DNA of 64,000 nucleotides from Heterodera schachtii (taxonomy: Eukaryota > Nematoda > Chromadorea > Rhabditida > Heteroderidae). This document shows, piece by piece, positions 43,444 through 53,979 of this stretch. The stretch lies in the NCBI GenBank assembly GCA_023374025.1, contig SIJG01000004.1:3342595-3406594 (forward strand). The letters run 5' to 3'. Numbering within the stretch: the first letter of the stretch is position 1; every line of letters begins with the position of its first letter. The position numbers and the translations under genes were made by a program. The notes under the pieces are model-generated. The model ran no database searches. It saw nothing but the letters and a program-made list of their open reading frames with translations, and had not been told where the DNA came from.

Positions 43444-44774
43444 TCAAACATAATTAATTTTTGATGCTTTGGTCCACTTCTTCTTCTTTTTTTCCACTGG
43501 TGGTGACAATGGACTAAAATGAATTAAGCATTTTTACGACAAATCAAATGCTTCTGTTGCTGCTCACCCAATGCAATTACTGCCGCCCACCAAATAAAAT
43601 TTGACATTGTTCAAATTGGCATCCGAATTTCCGTCGTCTTTCAATTGAACCGCCGTCGCCGTCTCCCCAACAAATGGACATCGCTTCAGCAGCCAATCAC
43701 GACCATAACGTGACATTTTCTCCAATGTCAGCATTTCTTTGGTCCGTTCATTCACCAATTCAAATGGCTCAACAATTTGCATTTGCACAACAAACGAAAT
43801 TTTAAGCCGAATACTGTAAGCGACCGAAGTGGTGGCACAGCGAAATGCCTAAACAATAAAAGGAAGCGTAAATCAAAGGCATCAATCAATTAGTCAGTCG
43901 TTTAATGAAAAAGTGGCCATCTCTTTGAAATAGTTGACCCATTCAAAATAATTTTCAAAAAGGGAATACCATTTATAAGCATTACCAAAATTTTATGAGA
44001 ATCTGACCAAACACACCTCCTTGAAACTGTTGACCCATTCAAGATTCACCGGACCCATATAATTATTGCAATACAATCGCTTCGGTTGGCCATCAATTGT
44101 CGGAGTGTGTAACCATTTGGCCAACGCTTGGCCAGCAGTTGCATTTGGCCCATCATCAGCAATTCCATCGGGGCACAGACAATGAGAACTGATTGAATTA
44201 ATGTTGAGATCAGTGAGAATTGTTGGTGAAGTGCGACTGCGCAAATTGTCCAAATCGTCGCCATCTTTTAAAATGAAGTGGCGAATGTTGGTCACAAAAG
44301 TTGGCCAAATTTCAAGAGCAAAAACTTCCCAAATCTGCTGTAAATATCTGGTTTTATGTAATGACACAAACAATTCCAATTTGGTGCCAGTTCTGTCCCA
44401 AATTTGTTTATTGGAACGAAGAAATGCGAGCACAGAATGGTCAATGTAGCTGAAGAAACATAAATGCTTTAATATACACAAAAGCTTAAAATTACTCAAT
44501 CCGAAGGAAATTAAAGCGGATATTGTTTGGCAACGGACGGTCCGGCAGCGGAAATCCCCAAGTATTTTTGCCATCGTACACAAGAAGTATCGGTTTTGAT
44601 GCTTTGTCCTTGCAAATTAAGATTTGTCTCAAAATTGTAAATTCCGTCGTTTTTCCATCAAAATGCGCGTCCACCAAAACATCGAAACGGTCGGAAAGCA
44701 ATGCCATTTTGAGACCAAGTTGAGGACGACGAAAAAATGGAAGAATGTCCATCCAAACGTCGCTGCAAATCCAA
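43444..44774 (-). CDS. F-box-like family protein, MNRR-type, first exon not found
   Basis: Minus-strand exons: 44496-44774 (WICSDVWMDILPFFRRPQLG...), 44017-44449 (YIDHSVLAFLRSNKQIWDRTG...), 43568-43848 (PFELVNERTKEMLTLEKM...LLKRCPF) and 43444-43513 (PLSPPVEKKKKKWTKASKIN.., stop). Exons 2-5 are open, with the usual phases. Upstream of exon 2 the M-N-R-R exon and its motif are missing; a stretch also seen near 51500-51540 (ggcattaatcaatcgaatg) stands there. The tail is lysine-rich after what looks like a 1-nt change compared with relatives. It may use an unknown 5' exon or be 5'-dead. Confidence 0.6.
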
Positions 44775-45916
44775 CTGAAATTCAGAACAAAACATTCGAT
44801 TGATTAATGCCATGATGAAAAAGTGCCAAATTTGGCTCACATTTTCCTCAACAATTGTTGTTGTCTTCCACAAAATTTTTTCTTTTTTTCGACGGGCGGC
44901 GCCATTAAAAATGAATTTTGTAACTTTTGTATTTTATAACATCAGCTTTAGAATCGGACGAGAAAATTTTATGAAACAAAAGTCCAAAATATGTAAAAAA
45001 ACAAAAACAAAGCCAGAGCTTCCTTAATTATTATTTTTTAGTTCGATGGAGCAAATGATTGATTGGTGGTAGATAAACCCACAGAAACTCCGCCAATTTT
45101 GACAAAGAACTCCCAAAAATAGTAATAATTATTCATATGAAGTGGGGTCAATGTACAAAAACATCCACCCCCCCCCCCCCCCCCTAAACCAATGTGTGGC
45201 GATGAAATGGTCCATGATGCATTCATTATTAATCAATTATTATTCATTAAACACGAACATTTGTATGGGAGAAGGTGTCGAAGGGAGGGTAAATTAACCG
45301 GGGAGGGGGGTAATTAGTAAGCCATTTACAATGTACCAGGGATGTGTGGGTATGTCGATTATCGAAATTTTTTGGGCCATCGAAATTCCGAAATTTTTTA
45401 AGCCGTAGGAATGCCGATTCCCAATCACCACACCATCCATCGCTGTTGATTGTTCCATTCCCTTTCATTTTATCTGTGCCGCCCGCGGCGTTCACTAACA
45501 AATAAGCAACCAACCCATTTCTCTGTTTTACCCACTATTTCTCTCATATTTTCATGGAGAATTTTTATTTTCCCAATCTGTGCCATTGATTAATTTAAAA
45601 AACGGACGCCTTCCCTCGTCCCGCTGACGCCGTTTTTCGGTGGTCGGCGGATCAATTGAACATTTTAGCGGGCGCGTACGCTCGCCGCGCCGTCCGCGAC
45701 AGCGGCGACCACCACTACGCACACAAAGTGCAAAGAGTACATGGACTTTTAACAAAACCAAATGTTTAAAAAAATGCCAATACAGTCATGGTCGTACAGT
45801 AATATTAAATGGGCTTTCAAATAAATGGTTTATATAATTGAAAGGAAACAATAACAAAGGAATTTCTGAGAGAAAAAAAGCACAACAAATTGAGACCGAT
45901 CATTTCTCAAATATAA
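44775..45916. other. Intergenic, with poly-C run and GC-rich patch
   Basis: 45167-45184 is an uninterrupted run of about 18 C. 45600-45735 is a GC-rich patch (gcgggcgcgtacgctcgccg) unlike its surroundings, with no recognisable protein. 45330-45440 begins CAGGGATGTGTGGG and contains 'tcgaaattttttgggcc' units, possibly another element end. No gene. Confidence 0.4.
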
Positions 45917-47201
45917 TTATTTTTGGTTGCTTTGATCCGCTTTTTCTTCTTCATCTTCCGCTGGTGGTGACAATGGCCTAAAATTAATTAAGTTTTCTTA
46001 TTTTTCGACGAATCAAAAATTGCTGTTGCTGCTCACCCAATGGATTTATCGAAATTCCACAGATCAAAACTGATATTGTTCAAATTGGCATTGGCACACG
46101 AATTTTCGCGGTCTTCCCAATTAAGTGCCGCCTTCGCCGTCTCCCCAATTGGGCACCGTTGCAACAGCCAATTATACACTACTTCGATATTCTGTTTCAG
46201 TGTCACCTTCTCATTCGTTACTTCGTTCACCAATTCAAATTGTTCAATTGGCATTGTTGTCGCGTAAAAATAAAGTTGAATTGTGTAACTGACAGAAGTG
46301 GTGGCACTGCGAAATTTCTAAACACAAAAATGGTAAAACAAAAACAATTTGACGAAAATTCTGGCGAGACGACCTCTTTGAAGTTGTTGATCCATTCGAG
46401 ATTTGGTGGACCCACATAACGATTACGATGCAATCGCTTCGGTTGTCCATTTTTGCTCGGTGGGTGCAGCCATTTTGACAAAACTTGGCCAGCAGTTGCA
46501 TTTGGCCCATCGTCAGCGATCACGTCGGGTAATAGACGACCGGAATCGATTGAATTCAATTGATCAAGATCAGTGAGAATTGTTGGCGAAGTGCGGCGAC
46601 GCAAATTGTCTAAATCATCGCCACTGGTAAAGCCCAAATGACGAATGCTTTTCGCAAAAATTGGCCAAATTTCAGGGACAAAAGCATTCCAAATCGGCTG
46701 GACATCTCTTTCGTCTGAATACACTTCCAACGCCAAATTGGTGCCCATTCTGTCCCAAATTGGCTTGTTCGAACGGAGAAATGTGAGCACAGAATGGTCA
46801 ATGTAGCTGAAAAGGGGAAAAATTGAAGAACATTAATTGGTTTTCTGTATAATTTTTGAAATTACTCAATCCGAAGGAAATGAAAACGAATTTTGTTGGG
46901 CAACGGATGGTCTGGCAAAGGAAATGCCACAAATGTGCCATCGATCTCCACAGACAGTTTCGCTCTTGGTCCTTTGTCCTTGTCAATTGTGATACGTCTC
47001 CAAATTGTCAATTCCGTTTTTCCATCAAAATGTGTGTCAACCAAAACATTGAAACGGTCGGAAAGCAATGCCATTTTGAGGCCAAGTTGGGCATGGTCAA
47101 AGATGGAAGAATGTCCATCCAAACGTCGTACAAATCCAGCTGAAATTCGTAAAAAAAACAGCATGGGTAAATGAAAATGAAATTCCTTACCGTCTGTTCA
47201 T
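45917..47201 (-). pseudogene. F-box-like family, MNRR-type, with two 1-nt deletions in exon 2
   Basis: Minus-strand exons: 47191-47201 (M-N-R-R), 46866-47139, 46374-46806 (YIDHSVLTFLRSNKPIWDRMG...), 46037-46317 (KFRSATTSVSY...FELVNEVTNEKVTLKQ...LLQRCPI) and 45917-45977 (PLSPPAEDEEEKADQSNQK). Exon 2 lacks one base in TGTA(G)CGAC and one T in CCATCTTT(T)GACC, so the WICxDVWMDILPSF segment is frame-shifted and then restored only to the third frame ([17 protein letters not shown]). Everything else, including a TATATAAAG promoter at 47237-47249, looks live. Homopolymer loss makes a sequencing error possible. Confidence 0.72.
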
Positions 47202-47490
47202 TTTGGGGTATTATGAATGAAAAAGTCTGTTTGACGTCTTTATATACCCATAAAACATCAAAGAACATTTTAAGCAGCAAAATTTAAAAAGAAAATCAAC
47301 AATAAAAGCGCACAAATTCACACAACCGAGGCACAATATTATTTAAGGGGCTCAAATGATCAATTAGGTACCCTTTCGGCCATTTTTATTGGTAAAAACA
47401 TAAAAAATTGACCAATTTAAAAGGGATGGAGGAGATTAAAAAGGTCTGCTGGCCAAATAATGGCCATAATTCGTTAATTTAATTGACAGT
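47202..47490. other. Intergenic
   Basis: Holds the TATA region of the preceding gene (TGGGTATATAAAGACG on the minus strand, 47236-47250); otherwise AT-rich, nothing recognised. Confidence 0.4.
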
Positions 47491-47609
47491 GTGATTTCGA
47501 CAATGATTGTCCATTCAAATTGCCAAATTTTCGTCTTTCTTCTTCTGCTGAACCGTCGCCGTCTCTCCAACAATTATTGGGCACCGTTTCAACAGCCAAT
47601 AAATATTTT
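47491..47609 (-). pseudogene. F-box-like family exon-4 relic split by a transposon (part 1)
   Basis: Minus strand reads NIYWLLKRCPIIVGETATVQQKK.., typical of exon 4. The exon continues beyond the inserted element at 49257-49290 (TLTLMKDEN on the minus strand). The duplicated AAATATTTT lies at both junctions. Confidence 0.65.
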
Positions 47610-49256
47610 GGACGACACCCAACTCGTACTAGGCCAACTCGTACTGCCCCAACTCGTACTGGTACCCCGACTCGTACTAAGATTCCCAACTCGTACTAAG
47701 TTTCCCAACTCGTACTAAGATTCCCAACTCGTACTGTGCAACAAAAAACGGAAAAAAAAACAACAAAAAATCGCTCAAATTTTTTTTAAATCACAAAAAT
47801 GCACGAAAATCGAAGAAATGATAAAAATTCAGCAAAAAATAAATAATAAAACCATAAAAATGCACAAAATTCGGTAAAATGAAAATAATTCATTAAAAAA
47901 ATTCAACAAGGATCGAGATTTTCATCATTTGGCACAACATAAATTCCGCTCTCATTGAGACTCGCTTCCGCTTCTTCCATTGCTGCTGCCTCCTCTATCT
48001 GTTCTTCTATTTCTAATCTTGGAGGCACATTGAACCCAATCAAATGACCAATACGACCATAGTAGCGCGACAATGTCTCCGTAAATTGCTCATCTTCGTA
48101 ATCGCTGCCCAGAAATGAAAAAAATAAATTCGTATTAACCTGGAAATTCACAAGCCAACGACCTAGTAATTGATGTGGTTGATAAAACCAACGTTGTCGG
48201 CCCTGATAAGTGAACGGTTGACGTGGTTTGGAGGTGCAAATTGTAGGGCGCCAATTTTGTGAAGAAGTGCTTGAATGCGCGGCCTTCTTGTTCACGTGAT
48301 GTGTAGAGGTTCGCCAAGCCCAAGCGTTGTATGCGCCTGTGCATCGCCTGTCTTACGTGGAAGCAGCACATTTTTGAAGCGCTTTGTTTGCGCGCGATAA
48401 AGCGCCTGTAATATGTAAAATGGTTTTTCGTTGTAATCTTTACGCTTACTTTTTTTGTTGCTTTCGCATTGCCGCATGCCTCGTTGCGAATTTTGTTTCT
48501 TTCTTCTTCGCTTATGTTCATGTAGTTTGGTACGACACGTACATCAATGCGGATTTTCGCTGAGGCCACGTTTTCTCGCGAGCCCATTGCTAACTCATTC
48601 TGAACTTTGCGCCTCTCTTAAAATTTAAAAATAAAAATTGTAGTTTAGAATTATGTAATTTGTTTTTTTTAATTTAAATGCGAAAACTCAAAAAACCTGT
48701 TCGCCTTGGACCTTCGCTCGCTCAAATGGCTGACAGAAGTGTGCGTGCGTAGGTCCATCATCCAACCACTGATCACCGATTGCTTTTCGCGTTGGCAATG
48801 GGGTTTCCTTCGGCACATGTTTGGCATCACGCAGTTTCCGGCACCCAGCACAGACATAACGAAGCCCCGGTAGCTGTTCCATTCCAGCACGTGTCCATTT
48901 GTAGCACAAATTTGAATTATCGGTGTGATCAGAAAGCATCACTGATTTTGAGCCAATCCGTTGACTAAAGCATGCCATATTGTAATCTGTTTGTAAAAAA
49001 ACGAAAAATATAATTATTAAGGTAATTCAATGAAAATAGTGAAAATTTGTGATAAAATTTCTCTTTGTTGCACAGTACGAGTTGGGTAATTTAGTACGAG
49101 TTGGGAAAAATAGTACGAGTTGGGTAATTTAGTACGAGTTGGGAATCTTAGTACGAGTTGGGAAACTTAGTACGAGTTGGGAATCTTAGTACGAGTCGGG
49201 GTACCAGTACGAGTTGGGGCAGTACGAGTTGGCCTAGTACGAGTTGGGTTTTTACC
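47610..49256. mobile_element. Element with terminal arrays of unit CAACTCGTACTA and an internal spliced gene
   Basis: The left array 47618-47735 (acccaactcgtactaggcca...) is mirrored by 49074-49247 (tagtacgagttggg). AAATATTTT (9 bp) stands at 47601-47609 and 49257-49265, where it interrupts an F-box-like exon. The interior (47903-48978) carries its own spliced minus-strand gene, so this may be an autonomous member. A 9-bp duplication and a C-C...H-x-H finger would fit a MULE-type element; that assignment is inference. Confidence 0.83.
47903..48978 (-). CDS. Element-borne protein with a possible FLYWCH-like zinc finger
   Basis: Minus-strand first exon 48978 to about 48703: MACFSQRIGSKSVMLSD... 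with C-A-G-C in LRYVCAGCRKLRDAKH and a later THAHFC, a C-x2-C...H-x-H spacing as in FLYWCH/WRKY-GCM1 fingers. After GEQ|gttttt comes RRKVQNELAMGSRENVASAK...EERNKIRNEACGNAKATKK. Then an intron (gtaagc...attacag) leads to ALYRAQTKRFKNVLLPRKTG. Further frames (REQEGRAFKHFFTKLAPYN, QPFTYQGRQRWFYQPHQLLG) lead, through a ~36-nt intron, to DYEDEQFTETLSRYYGRIGH...PPRLEIEEQIEEAAAMEEAE..., ending NLDPC. No DDE catalytic core was recognised, so it may be an accessory or truncated transposase. Internal junctions are uncertain. Confidence 0.5.
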
Positions 49257-49265
49257 AAATATTTT

Positions 49266-49678
49266 CGTCCTTCATCAGTGTCAAAGTCTTCTTCCTTCTC
49301 TACGATGACATTGGGTGAGCAGAAAGATTGGCCGTATTTTTGAATCCAAAACAGTGTTGGCATCATCTGCAAAGTCCCTTCACATGCTCTACTAGCCTTA
49401 AAAAAGCGAAAAGATTTTAGCCTTTAAAAAAATTTATGAAAAAAACCATCAAAATTTCGACCTTTTCGTTTTGTCCTCCATTCTGTTACACGGTTTATTT
49501 CGGAATCCCTATTGGTCCGGGTTTTTTCATTAATTACGGGCAATCCTTTTACAGAAAGTTGGTTCTAATCCATTTCAGATTTTTGTTTAATTTAGGCCGC
49601 TGTCTCCGCCAGGTCAAAACGATGAAAATGTGTTCTCTCTTCCCGGGCCCAGTGATCAGAGGAAGAATAAGAAGTGAT
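49266..49678 (+). pseudogene. F-box-like family relic: plus-strand exon-4 end and terminal exon, fused head-on to a minus relic
   Basis: 49290-49316 reads as an exon-4 end (SVKVFFLLYDDIG then gtgagcag) on the plus strand, and 49597-49678 as a terminal exon (PLSPPGQNDENVFSLPGPSD.., stop). 49266-49290 still belongs to the minus-strand exon 4 that the element interrupted. The tail combines PLSPP with PGPSDQ, linking both subfamilies. The intron contains the dispersed 'gttggcatcatctgcaaagt' motif. Confidence 0.55.
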
Positions 49679-49964
49679 CATTTGAGAAATGTCCGATCAA
49701 TGAAGAGCCTATGATGAATTGGATTGTTTTGATCATATTTTGTTTTTTCAGCAAATTATTGGGTAAATGCAAACTAAATATGTGATGATCGACGAAAAAT
49801 GCTAAAATAAAGCACTTGATTTTAATTTAATTAATTTGAGTTTTTAATTGATACATAAATGTATGTTTTATTCGGACGAAATAATCAACAAAAGCATTTC
49901 AAAAAGAAAATGATGGCATCAAATCAGCTTCCTATTGGTGAGACCGATCATTTCTCAAATTATA

Positions 49965-50235
49965 ATTATTTTTCATTGCTTTTGTCCGCTTCTTCTTCTT
50001 CCACTGATGGTAGTGACAATGGGCTAAAATTATTTTCATTTTTTATTTTCTGACAATCAAAAATTGCTGTTGCTGCTCACCCAATGCGATGATTTCCACG
50101 CCACAACTCAAACCGGATTTTGTTCAAATTGGCACCCAAATAATTGGCATGCCGTAGATCAAATCTGATATAGTTCAAATTGGCACCCGAATTCTCACGG
50201 TTTTCCCACTTAATTGGCGCCGTCTCTCCATGAAT
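49965..50235 (-). pseudogene. F-box-like family relic with internal tandem duplication
   Basis: Minus strand: terminal exon (about 49968-50026) and an exon-4 end in which the segment ending NLNN...IG occurs twice (around 50085-50145 and 50146-50215), each with 'gttcaaattggcacccaaa'-type text. It is truncated at about 50235, where TM-type 3' flank sequence begins. Confidence 0.5.
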
Positions 50236-50524
50236 TAATTAATTGGCTGATCTATGCGATTATATGACCGAAATGATGTTGGCACTTTGCCATTTCAAAA
50301 TTATGTATAATTTGTTTGTATGTACCAATTTGACGCGAATTTCGTCCATTTCTAAGTATGTGATGTACTAATCATTGTTAAAAAGGACTAGTGATTAAAT
50401 GGATTTGATTTTTGGTGCTTTTCAAGGCGTCAATGATAATTTTTTTATTTACATAAAGAAAAATAAGCATAAATTCAGTTTCAATTAAGAAAGGATCGAC
50501 GATCATTTCTCAAATAATAATCCA

Positions 50525-51500
50525 TTCATTCATTGCGCTGATCACTGCTTGGCCCCGCGGCATTCGAGCACACTTTTTCGTCACATGGCCTAAATTAATT
50601 ACAATTGAATTGAGTGACAAAGGAATTTTTCAATGGCAAATGCCATTGGATGACTCATTCAATTCTTACACTTACCCAATGCAATTTTGGAAGCCCAAAT
50701 AAAAAAAGACATGTTCAAATTGGCATCCGAATTTGCATATTTCTTCTCGCCAATAATTGGGCATCGCTTCAACAGCCAATTACGAAAAGGGCCATCAACG
50801 GATTCTTCCTTCAATGTCAGCTTTTCTTTAGTCCGTTCATTCTCCAATTCAAATGGCACAATTGGCGAGTCCACGTGCAAATAGAAGTGAACGGTGTAAA
50901 CTGACAGAAGTGCTGCCTGCACGGACAAAAACCTAAACAAAATCAAAACACAATGTCAAAATAAAAAAAAAGAAATTTATGAAAATGTGTGGCGCGACCT
51001 CATTGAACTTGTCGACCCATTCAAAGTTTGTGGATGCTCTTAATTCACAACGCAATCGCTTCTCTTGGCCATCCTTTCTCGGCACGTGCAACCATTTGGC
51101 CAATGCTTGGCCGGCAGAAATTGCATTAAGTCCGTCATCAACAAGCACATCGGGGAACAGATCACCAGAATCGATTGAATTCAGATGATCGATATCGGTG
51201 AGAATTGTCGGTGAAATGTGACGACGCAAACTGTCCAAAGCATCGGCATCGGCAATTCGCAAAATGGATGGTCCGGCAACGGAAAATGCACAAATTTGCC
51301 ATCGACCAGTACAGACAGTTTCGCTTTGGTCCAATGCCCATGCTAATTCCAATTGGTCGCCAAATTGTCAATTCCGTTTTGCCATTAAAATAGATGTCCA
51401 CTAAAATATCGAAACGTCAGAAAGCAATGCCAAATTGAAGCCGAGTTGAGGACGGTCAAAGAAGGGCCGAATGTCCATCCAAACGTCGCTGCAAATCCAA
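50525..51500 (-). pseudogene. F-box-like family, MNRR-type pseudogene with exon 2-exon 3 fusion
   Basis: Exon 2 starts at 51500 (WICSDVWMDIRPFFDRPQLG...) and loses one base in SDRF (TCTGACGTTTCG) near 51412. Its FPLPDHP end is then joined directly, near 51262, to the middle of exon 3 (LRIADADALDSLRRHISPTI...). So the end of exon 2, intron 2 and the YIDH start are deleted. Exon 4 (about 50683-50935) has small insertions in VFVRA...TSVSLH. The terminal exon is shortened. No first exon. Confidence 0.75.
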
Positions 51501-51548
51501 CTGAAATTCAGAACAAATAGATTCGATTCCTTAATGCCATGAAAAAAA

Positions 51549-51768
51549 GGTACTTTCCTGTTTTGTGACCGCAGAATTAATTTTTTTTTTTTAATTTACG
51601 GCATTTTTAAAAAATTTCTTACAAAAATGCAATAAAAAATTATTCAGGACCGACCTCTTTTTCAAAAGGTTGAAAAAAGTTAAGAATTTGGTAATTTCCT
51701 GTTCTGTGATTTTGTTTATTTAAAAAAAAAAAAAAATTAATTCTGCGGTCACAAAACAGGAAAGTACC
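51549..51768. mobile_element. 220-bp MITE, ends GGTACTTTCCTGTTTTGTGA, 8-bp duplication GAAAAAAA
   Basis: GGTACTTTCCTGTTTTGTGA...CCGCAGAATTAATT at the left is repeated inverted at the right (aattaattctgcggtcacaa...aacaggaaagtacc). GAAAAAAA lies at 51541-51548 and 51769-51776. The A-rich duplication is low-complexity, so the size is less certain. Confidence 0.8.
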
Positions 51769-51794
51769 GAAAAAAATGCCAAATTAATTTTATT

Positions 51795-51893
51795 TACATT
51801 TTTTTGCGAGGGCGTCGTCGTTTTTTGACATGGTCCAAAAAGAACCAAAGAATGGAGACACAATCGACCAATAGAAGAAACACGGCAGAACAA
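51795..51893 (-). pseudogene. Solitary TM-type exon 2 relic
   Basis: Minus strand: after a cag acceptor, CSAVFLLLVDCVSILWFFLD then VKKRRRPRKK, the membrane-anchor exon of a TM-type copy, open over its full length. No neighbouring exons of the same gene remain; 'gatcagcagaaggagtga' beside it resembles a PSDQQ terminal exon. Confidence 0.65.
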
Positions 51894-52344
51894 CTGAGAA
51901 TGATCAGCAGAAGGAGTGATAATTTGAGAGATGTCTGATCGTTTTATTGATATTTTTGTTTGTATTCGGACTTACCATTTTGCCGATATCAATGATGCAT
52001 TTTATTTAACATAGAGAAAAGCAAAGCACAAATTCTATTTTAATTAGAAAGGATCGTTCATTTCTCGCCGACCATTAATGATTTTTCATAATTGGGTTGA
52101 TTTGATGCTATTTGTTTGCTCTTTGAACTCAGATCACTTTTGTGGTGGACTTTTCATGGTTACTATAAATGAAGCTCTAGACAATCGTTTCAATTGATAC
52201 TAAAGAAATTGCCCAACAAAAAAATCAAGAAAAATGGTTTATATAATTAACGAAAGAATTAACAAAAGCATATCAGAGAAAATACCTAAGCATCAAAATG
52301 ATTTCTCAAATATAATTAATTAAATATTTCATTTCCGTACATCT
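51894..52344. other. Intergenic
   Basis: AT-rich; nothing recognised apart from 3' flank-like text (caaatataattaatt) of the following minus-strand gene. Confidence 0.4.
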
Positions 52345-53649
52345 TCAGACGACATTTTGGTTGTTTTGATCCGCTTCTTCTTCCGTTGATGGAGACAATG
52401 ACCTAAAATTAATAAAATTTGACAATCAAAAATTGCTGTTGCTGCTCACGCAATGCAATTATTGCCGCTCCAAAAAACAAATAGGATATTGTTCAAATTG
52501 GCATTGACAGTCCTCGAATTTTCGCGGTTTCTCCATTTAACTGGCGCCATCGCCGTATCCCCAATTGGGCACCGTTGCAACAGATAATTATACACTAAAA
52601 CATTGTGTTCTTCGATCAGTTTCAGTGTCAGCTTCTCATTCGTCCGTTCGTTGACCAATTCAAATTGTTCGTTTGGCGTTGGTTCCATACGAAAATAAAG
52701 TTGAATATGGTAACTGACAGAAGTGGTGGCACGGCGAAATGTCTAAACACAAAAATGTTAAAATAAAAACAATTTATAGAAAATATGGCGGGCGACCTCC
52801 TTGAAGTCGTTGACCCATTCGAGATTCAATGGACCCGAATAATCATTGCGATACAATTCCTTCGGTTGTCCATTTTTGCTCGGCGTGTGCAACCATTTGG
52901 TCAACGCTTGGCCAGCAGTAGCATTTGGCCCATCATCAGCAATTCCATCGGGTAACAAATGACCGGAATCGATTGAATTCAATTGGTCGCAATCGGTGAG
53001 AATCGTCGGTGAAATGTGACGGCGCAAATTGTCCAAATATTCGACATAGGGAAAGCTCAAATGGCGAACGTTAGAAGCAAAGATTGGCCAAATTTGACGG
53101 TCCAAAACATCCCAAATTTGCTGAACATCCATTTCGTATGAACGCACAATCAATTCCAACTTGGTGCCATTTCTGTCCCAAATTTGCTTGTTTGAACGGA
53201 GTAATGTGAGCACAGAATAGTCAATGTAGCTGAAAAGCGGAAAAATGAAGATTGGTTTTCTGTATAGTTTTTGAAATTACGAAATCTGAAGGTCCTTAAA
53301 ACGAATTTTGTTGGGCAACGGATGGTCGGGCAACGGAAATGACACCCTTTTGCCACCGATCAGTACAAACAGTTTCGCTTTTGGTCCATTATCGTTTGCA
53401 TTTCGTCCTTTGTCCTTGCGAATTGCGATTTCTCTCCAAATTAGCAATTCGCTTTTGCCATCAAAATGCGCGTCCACCAAAATGTCGAAACGGTCGGAAA
53501 GCAATGCCATTTTGAGTCCGAGTTGAGCATGGTCAAAAGATGGCAGAATGTCCATCCAAACGTCGCCACAAATCCAGCTGAAACATGAAAAAAATTTGGG
53601 TAAACGAAAATTTTATAATTTTCAAATGAATTGCTTACCGTTTGTTCAT
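52345..53649 (-). CDS. F-box-like family protein, MNRR-type, intact (363 aa model)
   Basis: Minus-strand exons: 53639-53649 (M-N-K-R), 53281-53577 ([20 protein letters not shown]..., with about 6 extra residues around KGRNANDNGPKAK), 52797-53229 (YIDYSVLTLLRSNKQIWDRNG...), 52450-52742 (TFRRATTSVSYHIQLYF...FELVNERTNEKLTLKL...LLQRCPI) and 52345-52402 (SLSPSTEEEADQNNQNVV). Sum 1092 nt, in frame. The exon-4 donor is GC|gtgag, changing the usual G to A at the junction. A TATATAAAG-type TATA box stands at about 53688-53699. Confidence 0.84.
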
Positions 53650-53801
53650 TTTTGCGGTATTGTGCATCCAAAAAGTCTTTTCGACCTCTTTATATACCCA
53701 TAAAAAGAAAACAATAAAGAAAAATCGAAATTTGATTTGATGCTCTCATTTAATGGAAAACAACAAATTGCGCTAATTACCACGCACTGTACGCTTTTTA
53801 G

Positions 53802-53882
53802 TAGATACCGGACAAGAAGGTCGGTCGGTTTTGGTTAAAAACCGAAAAAAAAAACTGAAAAAACCGACCGGTCCGATATCTA
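53802..53882. mobile_element. 81-bp hairpin MITE just upstream of a TM-type TATA box
   Basis: TAGATACCGGAC...GGTCGGTCGG is mirrored by CCGACCGGTCCGATATCTA. Flanks CTTTTTAG and TTTTTTAG (7 of 8 identical) fit an 8-bp duplication. It ends 8 bp before the TATAAAAAT of the next gene. Confidence 0.65.
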
Positions 53883-53979
53883 TTTTTTAGTATAAAAATG
53901 CCCTTTTTTCTTCTTTTCCTCCTCATTCCATTCTCTCATTCATTCTTCCCCATTTTTTCCTGTCATTTTGCTCCTGCAA

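Noticed and set aside
45640..45837. GC-rich patch as a possible coding exon
   Set aside because: Short frames on both strands of low-complexity R/P/S composition; no splice pattern or domain.
47618..49247. CRISPR-like appearance of regularly repeated CAACTCGTACTA words
   Set aside because: The words are near-contiguous tandem units in two inverted arrays flanked by a target duplication in a spliced eukaryotic genome; there are no unique spacers and no cas genes.
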